Shown here in pieces: positions 13,167-22,920 of a stretch of 32,472 nt of DNA (position 1 is its first letter; each line of letters begins with the position of its first letter). The DNA lies in the IMG/VR virus record IMGVR_UViG_3300037264_001218, positions 1 to 32,472 of that record, one strand, 5' to 3'. The DNA is from a virus. The notes beneath the pieces are model-generated. The model did not search any database. It saw nothing but the letters and a program-made list of their open reading frames with translations, and was not told where the DNA came from. Made by a program: the position numbers and the translations under genes.

Positions 13167-15651
13167 TCGCAGTCTAGGCTCCCTGACACTAGACCTGATT
13201 GCCAAGATTGGAGGCTTCCAGTCTGGCATGGATCAGGCGGCGCGTGTGGCGGATACGCGGGCCAAGAAGATACAGTCAAGCATGCGCGGTATCGGCCGCG
13301 CGGTTGCTGGGGCCATTGGGTTTATTTCAGTTGGGCTTCTGGTCCGCAAGATCGTGGAGGCCACCAGAGAACAAGAGAAGGCGATTGGGCAGCTGAATGC
13401 TGTCTTGAAGTCAACTGGCTCTGTGGCTGGGTACACGTCTAAACAGCTGCAGGACATGGCGGGTGCCTTCCAGAAGACCACCACATTCGCTGATGAGGCA
13501 GTCTTGTCTATGGAGGCTTTGCTGCTGACCTTCACGCAGATCCGCGGGGAGGAGTTCGGGCTGGCGACAGAAGCGGTTTTGAACCTAGCCACCGCGCTGA
13601 ACAAGGATCTTCAAACAGCAGCAATACAGGTAGGCAAAGCGCTCAACAGCCCGGTTCTTGGTATCTCCCAATTGGCCCGGGTTGGCATCCGGCTTTCTGA
13701 CGCCCAGCAAGGCGCTATCAGGAGCATGGTTGCCCTTGGAGACGTGGCCGGGGCGCAACGGGTCTTGCTTGCGGAGCTGGAGGTGCAGTTTGGCAAGTCG
13801 GCCGTAGCGGCGCGTGCGACGTTCGGCGGGGCGTTGACGTCACTTGGTAATGCCTTTGGGGATCTGCTGGAAGGCACCAAGGGCATCCCAGAGTTGACGG
13901 GGCAGATCAATGATGTGACCACGGCGCTGGAAGATCCGGAGCTGAAGGAGGGCATGGCCACGCTCATCGCCGGCTTGGCGACGTTGTTTAGTTGGGTTGT
14001 GAAGCTCGCGGCGTACACTGCACTGGGCGTGAGCACCGTCGTCGGGTTCATCTTCGGTGACAACTCTGACGACGTGCAGGCCAATCAGGAGGAGCTGAAC
14101 CGGCTGCTGGAGCAGCGGCTGGAGATACTGAGCCGGCTGGCGCAGCAACGTGACCGGTGGATACCAGACACCAAGCGTATTGCGGAGTTGGAGGCGCAGC
14201 TGGTGTCGGTTGAACTCCAGCTCAACAAGGTCAACACCGCGGCACTTGGATTTGCCCGTTCGGGGGCTGACCCGGACTTTGCCGGAGGGTTGACGCCCGC
14301 TGCCCGGCCGTTGGTGCCAACAGAGGAGTTTATCAAGCAGAGCGACGAGCTGAAGAAGCAGATTGCCCTGTTTGGCAAAGTCGGCAAAGCGGCTGAGATA
14401 GCCTACCAGATTCAGCAGGGCGGGATTGAGGGGGTACGCGACGACGAAGCGCAGCAGCTTCTGGCGTTGGCCAAACAACTGGACGCACTGGAAGCGACCA
14501 AGGGCGGGGTCAACGACGTAAACAAAGCGGCGGAGGAGCTGAAGAAGACGTATGAGAGCCTGACGACGACGCTGACGGAGCAGATCAACCTCGCTGCGTT
14601 CAAGGAACAATACAAGATCACAGCGGAGCTGACAGAGCTTGAAAAGGCCCGGTTTGAGATTCAGTATGGCGCGTTGAAAGCGCTGTCCCCAGAACAGCAG
14701 GCGCGGCTAGAACAGCTGGCCGGCGAAGTGGACGCCATCAACGCGGTAACGGCGGCGACGCTCAAGCGCAAGGACATGGAGGAGGAGGGGAAGCAGGTCA
14801 CAGCGGACGCGCGCACGGAGGCGGAGAAGTACGCTGACGACCTCGTGCACTTGAAGGAGCTGTATGAGGGGGGATTCATTGACGAGCAGACGCTGGTGAG
14901 ACAGTCCAAGAAGATTGCCGATGCGTTCGCGGAAGCGGGGCATGTGGTCAACGAGTTTATGTTGGAGGCCAGCCGCAACGTCCAGAACATCCTTGCTGAC
15001 TTCCTTCTGGACCCGTTTGAAGACGGGCTGGAAGGCATGGTGGATGCGTTCGCTGACGCGATGCGGAGGATGGTGGCTGAGGCGGTTGCTGCGGACCTCG
15101 CCAGAAGAATCTTTGGCACCGGCGGAGTGGGGTCAGGCGGAGGTTTGATTGGGGCGGCGGCAGGGTGGCTGTCAGGCTTTTTCGGAGCGGGCGGCGGCGC
15201 CACTGCCACCGTCACGTCCACTGGGAGCGGCAGCGGTACGTTTCGCGGGTTGTATGCTCAAGGCGGGTACATACCTGAAGGCGGTTATGGCTTGGCCGGC
15301 GAGCGCGGGCCAGAGCTTGTGTATGCGGGGCGCGGTGGTCTGTCTGTGTTCAGCAACGCGGACTCAATGGCCGTCATGCGCGAGCTGATGTCACACGCTC
15401 CGTCTCGCGACACCGGCGGGCGCGGCCGGCAGGGGCAGGTATACCAGATTGGAACCGGAGCGCAGCCTGAGTGGTTCATACCGGACAGCCCGGGAACCTT
15501 TGCGCTTGAGGACTCACTCGGCGGCGACGCGGGCATCACCAACAACTTCATGATAGCGGCGCCAACTGGCAGCGTGAGCCGGCAGACCCAGATGCAGATT
15601 GCGGCGGCGGCGGCGCGCGGGGTAACTGAAGCGCAGCGGAGGAACAACTGA
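13159..15651 (+). CDS. Tape measure protein (lambda-type)
   Basis: At 830 residues this is the longest protein before the tip. The N-terminus (SLTLDLIAKIGGFQSGMDQA) is characteristic of lambda-family tape measures, followed by a hydrophobic stretch near 50-65, a helical TMP N-terminal region (TSKQLQDMAGAFQKTTTFAD and a GISQLARVGI motif), a hydrophobic segment near 275-300, long charged coiled coils (310-640) and a Gly/Ser-rich C-terminus ending with IGTGAQPEWFIPDSPG. It sets tail length and is injected with or before DNA. By the usual proportion of about 0.15 nm per residue, a tail of roughly 125 nm is expected; that is an estimate. Confidence 0.95.
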   Translation: MASRSLGSLTLDLIAKIGGFQSGMDQAARVADTRAKKIQSSMRGIGRAVAGAIGFISVGLLVRKIVEATREQEKAIGQLNAVLKSTGSVAGYTSKQLQDMAGAFQKTTTFADEAVLSMEALLLTFTQIRGEEFGLATEAVLNLATALNKDLQTAAIQVGKALNSPVLGISQLARVGIRLSDAQQGAIRSMVALGDVAGAQRVLLAELEVQFGKSAVAARATFGGALTSLGNAFGDLLEGTKGIPELTGQINDVTTALEDPELKEGMATLIAGLATLFSWVVKLAAYTALGVSTVVGFIFGDNSDDVQANQEELNRLLEQRLEILSRLAQQRDRWIPDTKRIAELEAQLVSVELQLNKVNTAALGFARSGADPDFAGGLTPAARPLVPTEEFIKQSDELKKQIALFGKVGKAAEIAYQIQQGGIEGVRDDEAQQLLALAKQLDALEATKGGVNDVNKAAEELKKTYESLTTTLTEQINLAAFKEQYKITAELTELEKARFEIQYGALKALSPEQQARLEQLAGEVDAINAVTAATLKRKDMEEEGKQVTADARTEAEKYADDLVHLKELYEGGFIDEQTLVRQSKKIADAFAEAGHVVNEFMLEASRNVQNILADFLLDPFEDGLEGMVDAFADAMRRMVAEAVAADLARRIFGTGGVGSGGGLIGAAAGWLSGFFGAGGGATATVTSTGSGSGTFRGLYAQGGYIPEGGYGLAGERGPELVYAGRGGLSVFSNADSMAVMRELMSHAPSRDTGGRGRQGQVYQIGTGAQPEWFIPDSPGTFALEDSLGGDAGITNNFMIAAPTGSVSRQTQMQIAAAAARGVTEAQRRNN

Positions 15652-16298
15652 TGCATTTTCTTGAGACACCCAGATTCCCGGGTTGCCCATCGTTCGGCTA
15701 TACGTCTGAGCCGATGTATCGTGTCACGGTGGTAGCTACGACTGGCGGATATGAGCGGAGGAACAGGCACTGGGCGTACCCTTTGCATAGGTTCACCATG
15801 ACAGTTGGACCGCGCCTTGAGGCGGAGATTGCTGAGCTGCTAGAGTTCTGGCATGCTGTGGGCGGGCGGGCATATGGGTTCCGGTTTCATGACTACGTGG
15901 ACTTCAAGTCAGGCCAGATACAGGACACGCCAACCGCTATTGACCAGCCTCTGGTGATCAGTCCGGCAGCCTCCTCCGGTGTCTACCAGCTGGTCAAGGT
16001 CTATACAGCCGGGGTGCTTTCACAGGCGCGTGAGATCACCAAGCCCGTCGCTGGGACCATACTGGTTGCTGACAACGGGGTTCCCAAGACGGAGGGCGCG
16101 GACTGGACGCTGGACGATACAACTGGGCTTGTGACCATCAACTTCGCGCCGGCCGGGGCGCTTTCATGGGGCGGTGAGTTCGATGTCCCGGTGCGGTTCG
16201 ACTCTGAGCTGCCAATCGAGATTGTCAACAAGAACATACATTCAGTTCAGTTCCTACTGATGGAGCTGCGCTTCACTCTTGACGCGGCTCTGTCATGA
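15651..16298 (+). CDS. Distal tail protein, DUF2460 (gene-transfer-agent gp12-like)
   Basis: The 215-residue product shows DUF2460 features: FLETPRFPGCPSFGYTSEPM at the start, RRNRHWAYPLHRFTM with GPRLEAEIAELLEFWHAVGG, AYGFRFHDYVDFKSG, and the closing VRFDSELPIEI..NIHSVQ. In Rhodobacter gene transfer agent the equivalent protein forms the distal tail ring below the tube. The start overlaps the tape measure stop by one base. The next genes follow the same order as in gene transfer agents. Confidence 0.92.
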   Translation: MHFLETPRFPGCPSFGYTSEPMYRVTVVATTGGYERRNRHWAYPLHRFTMTVGPRLEAEIAELLEFWHAVGGRAYGFRFHDYVDFKSGQIQDTPTAIDQPLVISPAASSGVYQLVKVYTAGVLSQAREITKPVAGTILVADNGVPKTEGADWTLDDTTGLVTINFAPAGALSWGGEFDVPVRFDSELPIEIVNKNIHSVQFLLMELRFTLDAALS

Positions 16299-17251
16299 GA
16301 GCCCTGTCAGGTCAGATGCAGGCGAGCGTCGCTGGGCGCCTAACCTCGCTGACGACGTGTTGGAAGATCACCAAGACCAACGGTGAGTTCTTGTTTGGCA
16401 CAGAGCATGACCGTGACATCCTCATCACGATTGGGGCGTTGGCTGGGGCGTATCCGGCGGAGTTCAACATCACTGGGTCTGACAGCCGTACAACCTCTGA
16501 CTTGTCTGTGGACAACTTGGAGGTGGACGGGGCGGTTGATCAGCTGATCGGCACCAGCGTCCAAGTCGCAGACATCGAGTCAGGCGTGTTGGACGGTGCC
16601 TCTGTGATCGTGTTCTTGGTTGACTGGACAGACCCGGACGACGACCAAGTGATCATCCGGGCCGGGTACTTGGGTGCGATTCAACGTGACACCGATGGCC
16701 GTTACAAGGCTGAGATCCGGGGGTTGATGCAGAAGCTGGCGCAGCAGGTAGGACAGAACTACAGTGAGCAGTGTAACGTCGTGCGGTTTGGCGATGCCCG
16801 CTGCGGGTTCAACGTGGCTTCAATCACCCAGCCGTCCACGGTGGCTTTTGTTACAAACAGGAAAAGCTTTGTTGTCACGCTCGTGGCTACCTCCGGAGTC
16901 ACGCTGCCCCCGTACCTGCCGCGCGGCGGAGAAGTCACTTGGACCTCCGGGGACAACGCTGGGTTTACCCGGGAGGTCAAGGTCATGACCCTGAACAGTT
17001 CCGGGGACATGGTGGTTGAGTTGTATGAGGAGGCGGCAGCAGACATTCAGGTTGGCGACGGGGTTGATATAGTTCCCGGATGCGACCGGCTTGCGACCAC
17101 GTGCCGTTACCTGTATGACAACTTTGTGAATTACAGGGGTTACGGGTTGTTTGTTCCCGGCGCGTTGGCCCTGATGCGCGGTAACTCCGCCGTGGAGGAC
17201 TGCGTTGTGCCGGCGTTTCCGCCACCGCCACCCGGGGTTGGGAACACTTGA
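16295..17251 (+). CDS. Tail tip / baseplate hub protein, DUF2163 (gene-transfer-agent gp13-like)
   Basis: The 318-residue product matches DUF2163 proteins, distant relatives of lambda tail tip gpL. N-terminal features include CWKITKTNGEFLFGTEHDRD. The C-terminal half has four cysteines in the conserved arrangement: Cys160 (SEQC), Cys170 (DARC), Cys263 (PGC) and Cys270 (TTC), followed by YNFxNYRGYG-like FVNYRGYGLFVPG. In lambda gpL, four cysteines bind an iron-sulfur cluster; the same is inferred here. It starts 4 bp inside the DUF2460 gene and ends with a proline-rich tail. Confidence 0.92.
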   Translation: MRALSGQMQASVAGRLTSLTTCWKITKTNGEFLFGTEHDRDILITIGALAGAYPAEFNITGSDSRTTSDLSVDNLEVDGAVDQLIGTSVQVADIESGVLDGASVIVFLVDWTDPDDDQVIIRAGYLGAIQRDTDGRYKAEIRGLMQKLAQQVGQNYSEQCNVVRFGDARCGFNVASITQPSTVAFVTNRKSFVVTLVATSGVTLPPYLPRGGEVTWTSGDNAGFTREVKVMTLNSSGDMVVELYEEAAADIQVGDGVDIVPGCDRLATTCRYLYDNFVNYRGYGLFVPGALALMRGNSAVEDCVVPAFPPPPPGVGNT

Positions 17252-17676
17252 AACACACAGAGTTGATCGTCCGCGCGAGGAGTTGGATTGGGGTGCCGTT
17301 CTTGCATCAGGGGCGTACCCGGTTTGGGGTTGATTGCGTTGGGTATCCCATCGCGTTGTTCAAGGAGCTGGGCATGGTCCCGGCAACTTTCAACGACATC
17401 GCGGCGTATGGTCGCAACCCGTGTGATGGTCCACACGAGCGGTTCTATCAGCTGGCGCAGGAGCACTGCCGCAGAGCCCCGGCGCCGGTTCCGGGGGCCA
17501 TGTTGTTGTTGCAGTGGCCGGCGTTGCCAGCACCTACTCATGTTGCGTTCTTCACAGGCAGTACCATACTGCACACGCACCAGCAGGCCGGCCGAGTAGT
17601 TGAACACGGCTACCGGGAGCCGTGGCTGACCTACACTCACAGCGTGTGGCTCCTCCCGGGGGTCACATATGAGTAA
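17248..17676 (+). CDS. Tail-associated NlpC/P60 peptidase (gene-transfer-agent gp14-like)
   Basis: The 142-residue protein starts at a TTG in a TTGA overlap with the previous stop. The NlpC/P60 signature is present: WIGVPFLHQGRTRFGVDCVG with catalytic Cys30, and PTHVAFF with His98; His109 or His111 is the likely third residue. It is expected to cleave the peptidoglycan peptide stem, helping DNA entry, since it lies in the tail tip module rather than the lysis region. The next gene overlaps it by 8 bp. Confidence 0.9.
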   Translation: MKHTELIVRARSWIGVPFLHQGRTRFGVDCVGYPIALFKELGMVPATFNDIAAYGRNPCDGPHERFYQLAQEHCRRAPAPVPGAMLLLQWPALPAPTHVAFFTGSTILHTHQQAGRVVEHGYREPWLTYTHSVWLLPGVTYE

Positions 17677-20600
17677 CATTGGCCAGATAGGCAGCGCAGT
17701 AGTTGGCGGCGTTATTGGGTTTGTTGTGAGCGGGTTCAACCCAGTCGGCGCGGCATACGGGTTCCAGATTGGGTTGATGGCGGGCACGCTCCTGTTCCCC
17801 ACCAAGCTGCCCACTGTCTTTGGCCCACGCCAAGAAGACATTGTTGTCACAGTCGCGCAGATTGGCAGCCCCGTGGGGATTACATATGGGACGTTCGCAG
17901 TGCCCGGGCAGGTGATCGCGATTGGGTGTGTGACGGAGACGGAGAGCCGGGAAAGGGTTGGAGGCAAGGGGCACCGACAAACCGTTGTCAGCTTCGGCTA
18001 CACGCAGACACTCGCGGTGGGGTTGTGTGAGGGGGTTATCTGTGGTGTTCAGCGCATTTGGGAAAACGGTGAGTTGAAGTATGACCTGCGCGACCCACAG
18101 CCGGAGGAGACTGGCGATGACTACGCTGCGCGGTTGGAGATGTCCGGCACCTACGCTCTGACCTTCACGCTGTACCTTGGGGACGAGTTACAGGAGCCTG
18201 ACCCAGCACTTGAGATAGTGTTTGGGGCTACCTTTGTGCCGGCGTTTCGCGGCTTGGCATACATCGTGTTCCCAGACCGCGAGATGCGGGAGGATCAAGC
18301 CTTCAGACACCCCACATGGCGGTTTGAAGTCTTCCGCGGTATTGGTGAGCGCTCAGTAACTGCCCCCACGTTGTTGACCGGCGCACTGACCGGGTTTGAC
18401 ATAACAGTGCTGATGCCTGATTGGGTGCGCAATCGGTTCTTCACCATCGATTACTCCGGAGACGGAGGCGCAACTGGCATCAGAGCGTTCGCACTGCACA
18501 CCAACACGGAGGTCTTGCAACGGACGTTCTGGGACATAGGCATTGGGACACCCGGAGATGACCCTATCGCATTCTACAAGTCTCACGTCGGCATTGATGG
18601 GTTCATATATTTGTGCGCGACGTGGCACAATCAAGGGCCAGCCGTCTTCTATCGCATTGATCCTGTCACGCTGGATGTTGTGGAGTCGTCCACCGGGCCG
18701 CTGTCTCAAAATCAATGGATCAATCTTACCAGCGTCACGGCATCGGGGTTTGGGATCAGCGCGACCTTCCTGTGTACTGCGTCCTTGTTAGGTAATCATT
18801 TCAAGGTGCGTAACGCTGAGACCTTTGGACAGCTGTCCACCTTCGGTGACGGCCGAGAGGAAGGGCGATGGGTTCGCGGGCGTGTTGTCAGAAACGTAGT
18901 CACGGAAAATGCGTATGCCTACGCGTTCTCATTTGATGAGAGCCAAGCCGGAGCCACTGATGGCATAGACGTGTATGTGGCCGATTGCAGGATTGAGCTT
19001 GTGATTGGTATTCTCACGTTTGAGCCGGCGCCGCGGGCGTCAATTACGCTTGTTGGTACGCTTGAACCGGCGGCGATGCAGGCTGACTGGATCAGGATTG
19101 TAGTTGTTGAGGGGTTCGTTTACGACGTGGACGATGACACCGTGATAGTCACTGTCACCGGTTCTCCAGACACGTCAGGCGGGAACATACAGAAGCGGAT
19201 TGTCAAATTCAATCCTGAGACTCTGGCGATAGTCTGGAATGTCGTTGCTGTGGCCTCACATGGCGTTACTTACGACGACAATCACAACCTCAGTCGCGTG
19301 GCCGGCGGGCGGTATGTCGTCGCAAAGTCTTTGAGTGCTCAGTTGAACGTGATTGACACCGTTACCGGCGAGCAGACTGAAGAGGACTATGCCGGCGACT
19401 TGCCCGGCAACGAGACACTCACTGGCGAGGAGATATGGGACGGGATCACAGGCTGTCTGATCACGTACATAAGCGACGTTGGGCCCGTCTTGATATGCTT
19501 GGAGTCATGCGCGTCGGTGCCCATCACTCTGGGCGAGATTGTCGCGGACGTATGTGACCGGAGCGGGGTGCCGGTTGGCGGCTACGATGTCAGCGAGCTG
19601 ACACAAACCGTTCTGGGGTACGGGGTGCTGCGCAATATGTCCGGCCGGGACGCTATTGAGCCGTTGCGTCCGGTTGGTTCCTTTGACGGGGTTGAGTCTG
19701 GCACTGTGATCCGGTTTCCGGTACGGGGCCGCGCGGCGTCTGACACCTATGATCTTGACGACCTTGGCGCGCACTTGGCTGGGGAGGCGGTTCCGCCGGC
19801 GGTGTCGGTGGACAAGCAACAAGCGGTGGAGCTACCACGCATTGTCCGGATGCACTACATCGCGCCAACCCGGGAGTATGAGCCGGGGGAGAAGTTGTCA
19901 CCGTCCAGATTCTCGCCAGGCATCATACACGAGGTTGACAGCGAAGTACCTGTTGCGCTTGACGACGACCAAGCGGCGCAGATCGCGGAGATTATGCACA
20001 CCGATGCGTGGGTCAGCCGGTGGAAGTACCGCGTGGTCATTGATGTCAGCAAGCTGGCGATTGAGCCTACAGACGTTGTGTTGCTGCCGGTCGATGGCCG
20101 GCTGTACCGGTGCCGCGTCACAGACATAGAGGATGCGGGCGGCGGGCTGTTGCGGAAACTGAACTTGGTACGTGATGATGACAGCTCATACGTTTCCACC
20201 GCTGCGTCTGATCCTCCGCTGTCCTTGCCGCCACCCGGGGTGGTGATCCGTTCTGAGACGCTGCTGGTGCTGATGGACCTGCCCCCGCTGAATGAGGCGG
20301 ATGACGACCCTGGGATATACGCGGCTGTGTACCGCGCAACACCGGGGTTCACGTGGACCGGGGCCATTGTTCTGCGTTCGGTTGACGCTGGGACAACTTG
20401 GGATCAGATTGCGGCGACCTCGTCAGAGGCTACCGTTGGCAACATCACGCAGGTTCTGGATGTCGGTTCGCCGGCGACGTGGGACACAGCAAACGAGCTG
20501 ATCATCAGCGTTGACGCGGGGACGTTTGAATCTCAGACGGATACCGCGGTGTTGAACGGCGCCAACTTGGTGGCTGTTGGGGCGCACGGCCGCTGGGAGC

Positions 20601-21196
20601 TTGTGCAGTTTGCCAACGCTGAGTTGATCGGAGTAAACACCGCGAGACTGACCCGGTTGCTGCGCGGCCGGCGCGGCACGGAGGTGTTCATTGGGACTTC
20701 CGTTGCCGGGGATCTGGCGGTGCTGTTGACTACCGCGACGACCATGCGGCTACCGTTACAGACCACTGACATAGGACAGGAGCACCAGTACAGGGCGGCG
20801 ACGGTTGGGATGTCCAGTGCCGTGGCGACAATTCAGGCGTTTACAGGAGCTGGCCGGGCACTTCAATCGTGGGCGCCGGTTTATATCCGCGGGGCGCGCG
20901 ACGGCGGAGATGACCTGACCATCACATTCTCGCGGCGCAGCCGGTTTGGCTCTGACCTCACTCCGGCTTCGCAGAACCTGCCATTGACGGAGGCGCCGGA
21001 GGACTACGACATTGACATCATTGGGGATAGCGCTGGCGAGGTATTGCGGACCATCAGCACAAGCGTTGAATCAGCCGTCTACACATCTGCACAACAGACA
21101 ACCGACTTTGGCGCGCCGCAAGCGGCCGTCTGGGTTAGAATCTATCAAATATCCGTGACTGTGGGTCGCGGTCTTGTTGGCGAGGGTACCATATGA
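17669..21196 (+). CDS. Tail hub / central fibre protein (gpJ / GTA gp15-like) with a large insertion
   Basis: This 1175-residue protein has a Gly-rich hydrophobic N-terminus (residues 8-45) and the family block VAQIGSPVGITYGTFAVPGQ. It then has GLAYIVFPDREM and, at about 613-660, VPITLGEIVADVCDRSGVPV with YDVSELTQTVLGYGV, followed by the usual hub domains and C-terminal DIIGDSAGEVLRT, VWVRIYQIS. Between about 235 and 612 there is an extra segment rich in beta-strand repeats (for example GFIYLCATWHNQG, VFYRIDPVTLDVVES, IVKFNPETLAIVWNV, GGRYVVAKSLSAQLNVIDTV) that looks propeller-like. The core would form the tip hub and guide receptor contact. Starts 8 bp inside the peptidase gene. Confidence 0.9.
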   Translation: MSNIGQIGSAVVGGVIGFVVSGFNPVGAAYGFQIGLMAGTLLFPTKLPTVFGPRQEDIVVTVAQIGSPVGITYGTFAVPGQVIAIGCVTETESRERVGGKGHRQTVVSFGYTQTLAVGLCEGVICGVQRIWENGELKYDLRDPQPEETGDDYAARLEMSGTYALTFTLYLGDELQEPDPALEIVFGATFVPAFRGLAYIVFPDREMREDQAFRHPTWRFEVFRGIGERSVTAPTLLTGALTGFDITVLMPDWVRNRFFTIDYSGDGGATGIRAFALHTNTEVLQRTFWDIGIGTPGDDPIAFYKSHVGIDGFIYLCATWHNQGPAVFYRIDPVTLDVVESSTGPLSQNQWINLTSVTASGFGISATFLCTASLLGNHFKVRNAETFGQLSTFGDGREEGRWVRGRVVRNVVTENAYAYAFSFDESQAGATDGIDVYVADCRIELVIGILTFEPAPRASITLVGTLEPAAMQADWIRIVVVEGFVYDVDDDTVIVTVTGSPDTSGGNIQKRIVKFNPETLAIVWNVVAVASHGVTYDDNHNLSRVAGGRYVVAKSLSAQLNVIDTVTGEQTEEDYAGDLPGNETLTGEEIWDGITGCLITYISDVGPVLICLESCASVPITLGEIVADVCDRSGVPVGGYDVSELTQTVLGYGVLRNMSGRDAIEPLRPVGSFDGVESGTVIRFPVRGRAASDTYDLDDLGAHLAGEAVPPAVSVDKQQAVELPRIVRMHYIAPTREYEPGEKLSPSRFSPGIIHEVDSEVPVALDDDQAAQIAEIMHTDAWVSRWKYRVVIDVSKLAIEPTDVVLLPVDGRLYRCRVTDIEDAGGGLLRKLNLVRDDDSSYVSTAASDPPLSLPPPGVVIRSETLLVLMDLPPLNEADDDPGIYAAVYRATPGFTWTGAIVLRSVDAGTTWDQIAATSSEATVGNITQVLDVGSPATWDTANELIISVDAGTFESQTDTAVLNGANLVAVGAHGRWELVQFANAELIGVNTARLTRLLRGRRGTEVFIGTSVAGDLAVLLTTATTMRLPLQTTDIGQEHQYRAATVGMSSAVATIQAFTGAGRALQSWAPVYIRGARDGGDDLTITFSRRSRFGSDLTPASQNLPLTEAPEDYDIDIIGDSAGEVLRTISTSVESAVYTSAQQTTDFGAPQAAVWVRIYQISVTVGRGLVGEGTI

Positions 21197-21891
21197 CAAC
21201 ACCATTACTTGGCATGACTGAATGGACTGAGAATCAGAATCAGCCCCACGTGCCGGTCAACGCGATGATCCGGGAGCTGGAGGTGCTGTCAACATTTGCC
21301 GTCGTTGAGGCGGTGCAAACAGCTCCGGCTGGATCAGCGGACGAGGATGACGGGTCAGTGTTTCTGGTGGGCGCCGGCGCTACCGGTACGTGGGCCGGCC
21401 ATGATGATGACATTGCTTACTATTCAAACGGGCTGCAGTTTATCGCGCCCAGAGTGGGCATGGTCGTCTATGTCGTGCTGACCGACGAGGTGTTGCAGTA
21501 CGGGGTCAGCACAACGGGCTGGGCGACACCTTCATGGGTGGGTACGACTCCAGTCAACCCGTATGATGTTGGGTCCATGGGCACCGGGGTTCCAACAGCC
21601 AGTCTGGTGATGATGCGGTACCCTTTCCCGCGGCAGGTGGTGTTTCCGGCCGGGTTGACCGGCTCGCGCGGAGTAGCAGAGGTGGCGGCCACCGCGCAGA
21701 CCGACTTTGACATCAAAAAGAACGGCAGCAGCGTTGGCACCATGCGGTTCGCTGCCAGCGCTACAACCGCGACGTTCATCATGGCTTCTCAGACCACCTT
21801 TGTGGCAGGGGATATACTGCGGGTGGTAGCACCGGGGACTCCGGACGCGACGCTGTCTGGAGTTGGTTTTGGTCTTGCAGGGACGAGGTGA
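21193..21891 (+). CDS. Tail appendage protein, DUF2793-like
   Basis: The 232-residue product begins TPLLGMTEWTENQNQPHVPV with NAMIRELEVL, the signature of DUF2793 phage proteins, and continues with an SADEDDGSVFLVGAGATGTW-type beta region. The C-terminal 65 residues form a separate module (FDIKKNGSSVGTMRFAASAT, FVAGDILRVVAPGTPDATLS) seen in many tail fibre proteins. Overlap with the hub gene is 4 bp. It is probably a tail-fibre-related virion protein; receptor binding is an inference. Confidence 0.87.
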   Translation: MTTPLLGMTEWTENQNQPHVPVNAMIRELEVLSTFAVVEAVQTAPAGSADEDDGSVFLVGAGATGTWAGHDDDIAYYSNGLQFIAPRVGMVVYVVLTDEVLQYGVSTTGWATPSWVGTTPVNPYDVGSMGTGVPTASLVMMRYPFPRQVVFPAGLTGSRGVAEVAATAQTDFDIKKNGSSVGTMRFAASATTATFIMASQTTFVAGDILRVVAPGTPDATLSGVGFGLAGTR

Positions 21892-21894
21892 CCT

Positions 21895-22920
21895 ATGGCT
21901 CTGATATTCTGTGACAGCTTCGATCACTACGCCAACGCTGACGTGCTCCAAAAGTGGACCAGTCAAGATGCAAGCTCCAGTCAATCTCCCAGCGCTGGCA
22001 ACGGCCGGCGCGGCACAACGTCATGGCGGATGACGACGGCGCGCGACATGAACAAGGCAGTGGCGACGCAAACAACTTACGTCGCTGGTGCCGCGTTCAA
22101 ATGTGCCAGCTTGCCGGGCTCCACTGTCACCATCATTGCTTTCAAGGAAGGCGCGACGGTTCACGCGACGTTGCGACTGGCGGCAGATGGGTCGTTGATT
22201 GTTGCCCGCAATACAACCCAGCTCGCGGCGTCAGCTGCCGGTGTTATCTCCGCCGGGGCATACTTCTATCTTGAGTTCAAGGCGAAGATTGACAACACGA
22301 CGGGTACGACTGAAGTGTGGGTCAACGGTGCTGTTGTCGGTGCGCTCACGCTCACCGGACAGGACACGCAGAATGCCGGCACCACATCTATCACCATTGT
22401 CACGTTATCCGGCATTACAGCCGTGGTAGTAGATTGGGACGACCTTTACATCTGTGACACCACTGGTGGCTCGCCCAACGACACTTTCCTTGGGGATGTC
22501 CGGGTGGACGCCTATCTGCCAAATGGTAACGGTAACAGCAGCCAGCTGGTCGGCAGCGACGCTGATTCAACAGACAACTACCTGCTGGTGGATGAGGCCT
22601 CAGCGGACGGTGACACGACCTACGTTGAGTCAGCTACCGCGTCCAACAAGGACACCTACCTGTTTGGCAACATGTCGCACACTCCGTCAGTTATCAGCGG
22701 GGTTCAGATCGTGGCGAGCGCCAAGAAGGACGACGCCGGCGCGCGCAGCATCACGACAGTTACCAGATCCGGCGGCACGGACTACGACGGCGCGACGGTG
22801 GCTCTGTCCACGGCGTATCTGATGTACATGGATGTTCGCGGCGTGAACCCCAACACATCGGCGGCGTGGACCAAGACCAACTTTGATTCGGCGGAGTTCG
22901 GAGTGAAGGTGGCGGCGTGA
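21895..22920 (+). CDS. Putative tail fibre protein with LamG-like fold
   Basis: This 341-residue beta-rich protein begins LIFCDSFDHYANADVLQKWT, a common start for phage proteins with a concanavalin A/LamG-like jelly roll (residues about 1-195, with AYFYLEFKAKI...TTEVWVNGA...VVDWDDLYICD). The C-terminal half (VRVDAYLPNGNGNSSQLVGS to FGVKVAA) is a second beta module often encoded together with it. LamG-like folds commonly bind glycans, so a host-surface contact role is likely. It follows the DUF2793 gene by 3 bp and overlaps the next by 4 bp. Confidence 0.82.
   Translation: MALIFCDSFDHYANADVLQKWTSQDASSSQSPSAGNGRRGTTSWRMTTARDMNKAVATQTTYVAGAAFKCASLPGSTVTIIAFKEGATVHATLRLAADGSLIVARNTTQLAASAAGVISAGAYFYLEFKAKIDNTTGTTEVWVNGAVVGALTLTGQDTQNAGTTSITIVTLSGITAVVVDWDDLYICDTTGGSPNDTFLGDVRVDAYLPNGNGNSSQLVGSDADSTDNYLLVDEASADGDTTYVESATASNKDTYLFGNMSHTPSVISGVQIVASAKKDDAGARSITTVTRSGGTDYDGATVALSTAYLMYMDVRGVNPNTSAAWTKTNFDSAEFGVKVAA

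Noticed and set aside
13840-14610. 256-codon - strand frame inside the tape measure gene
   Set aside because: Antisense to a convincing tape measure protein; long shadow frames are expected in GC-rich DNA with strong third-position bias.
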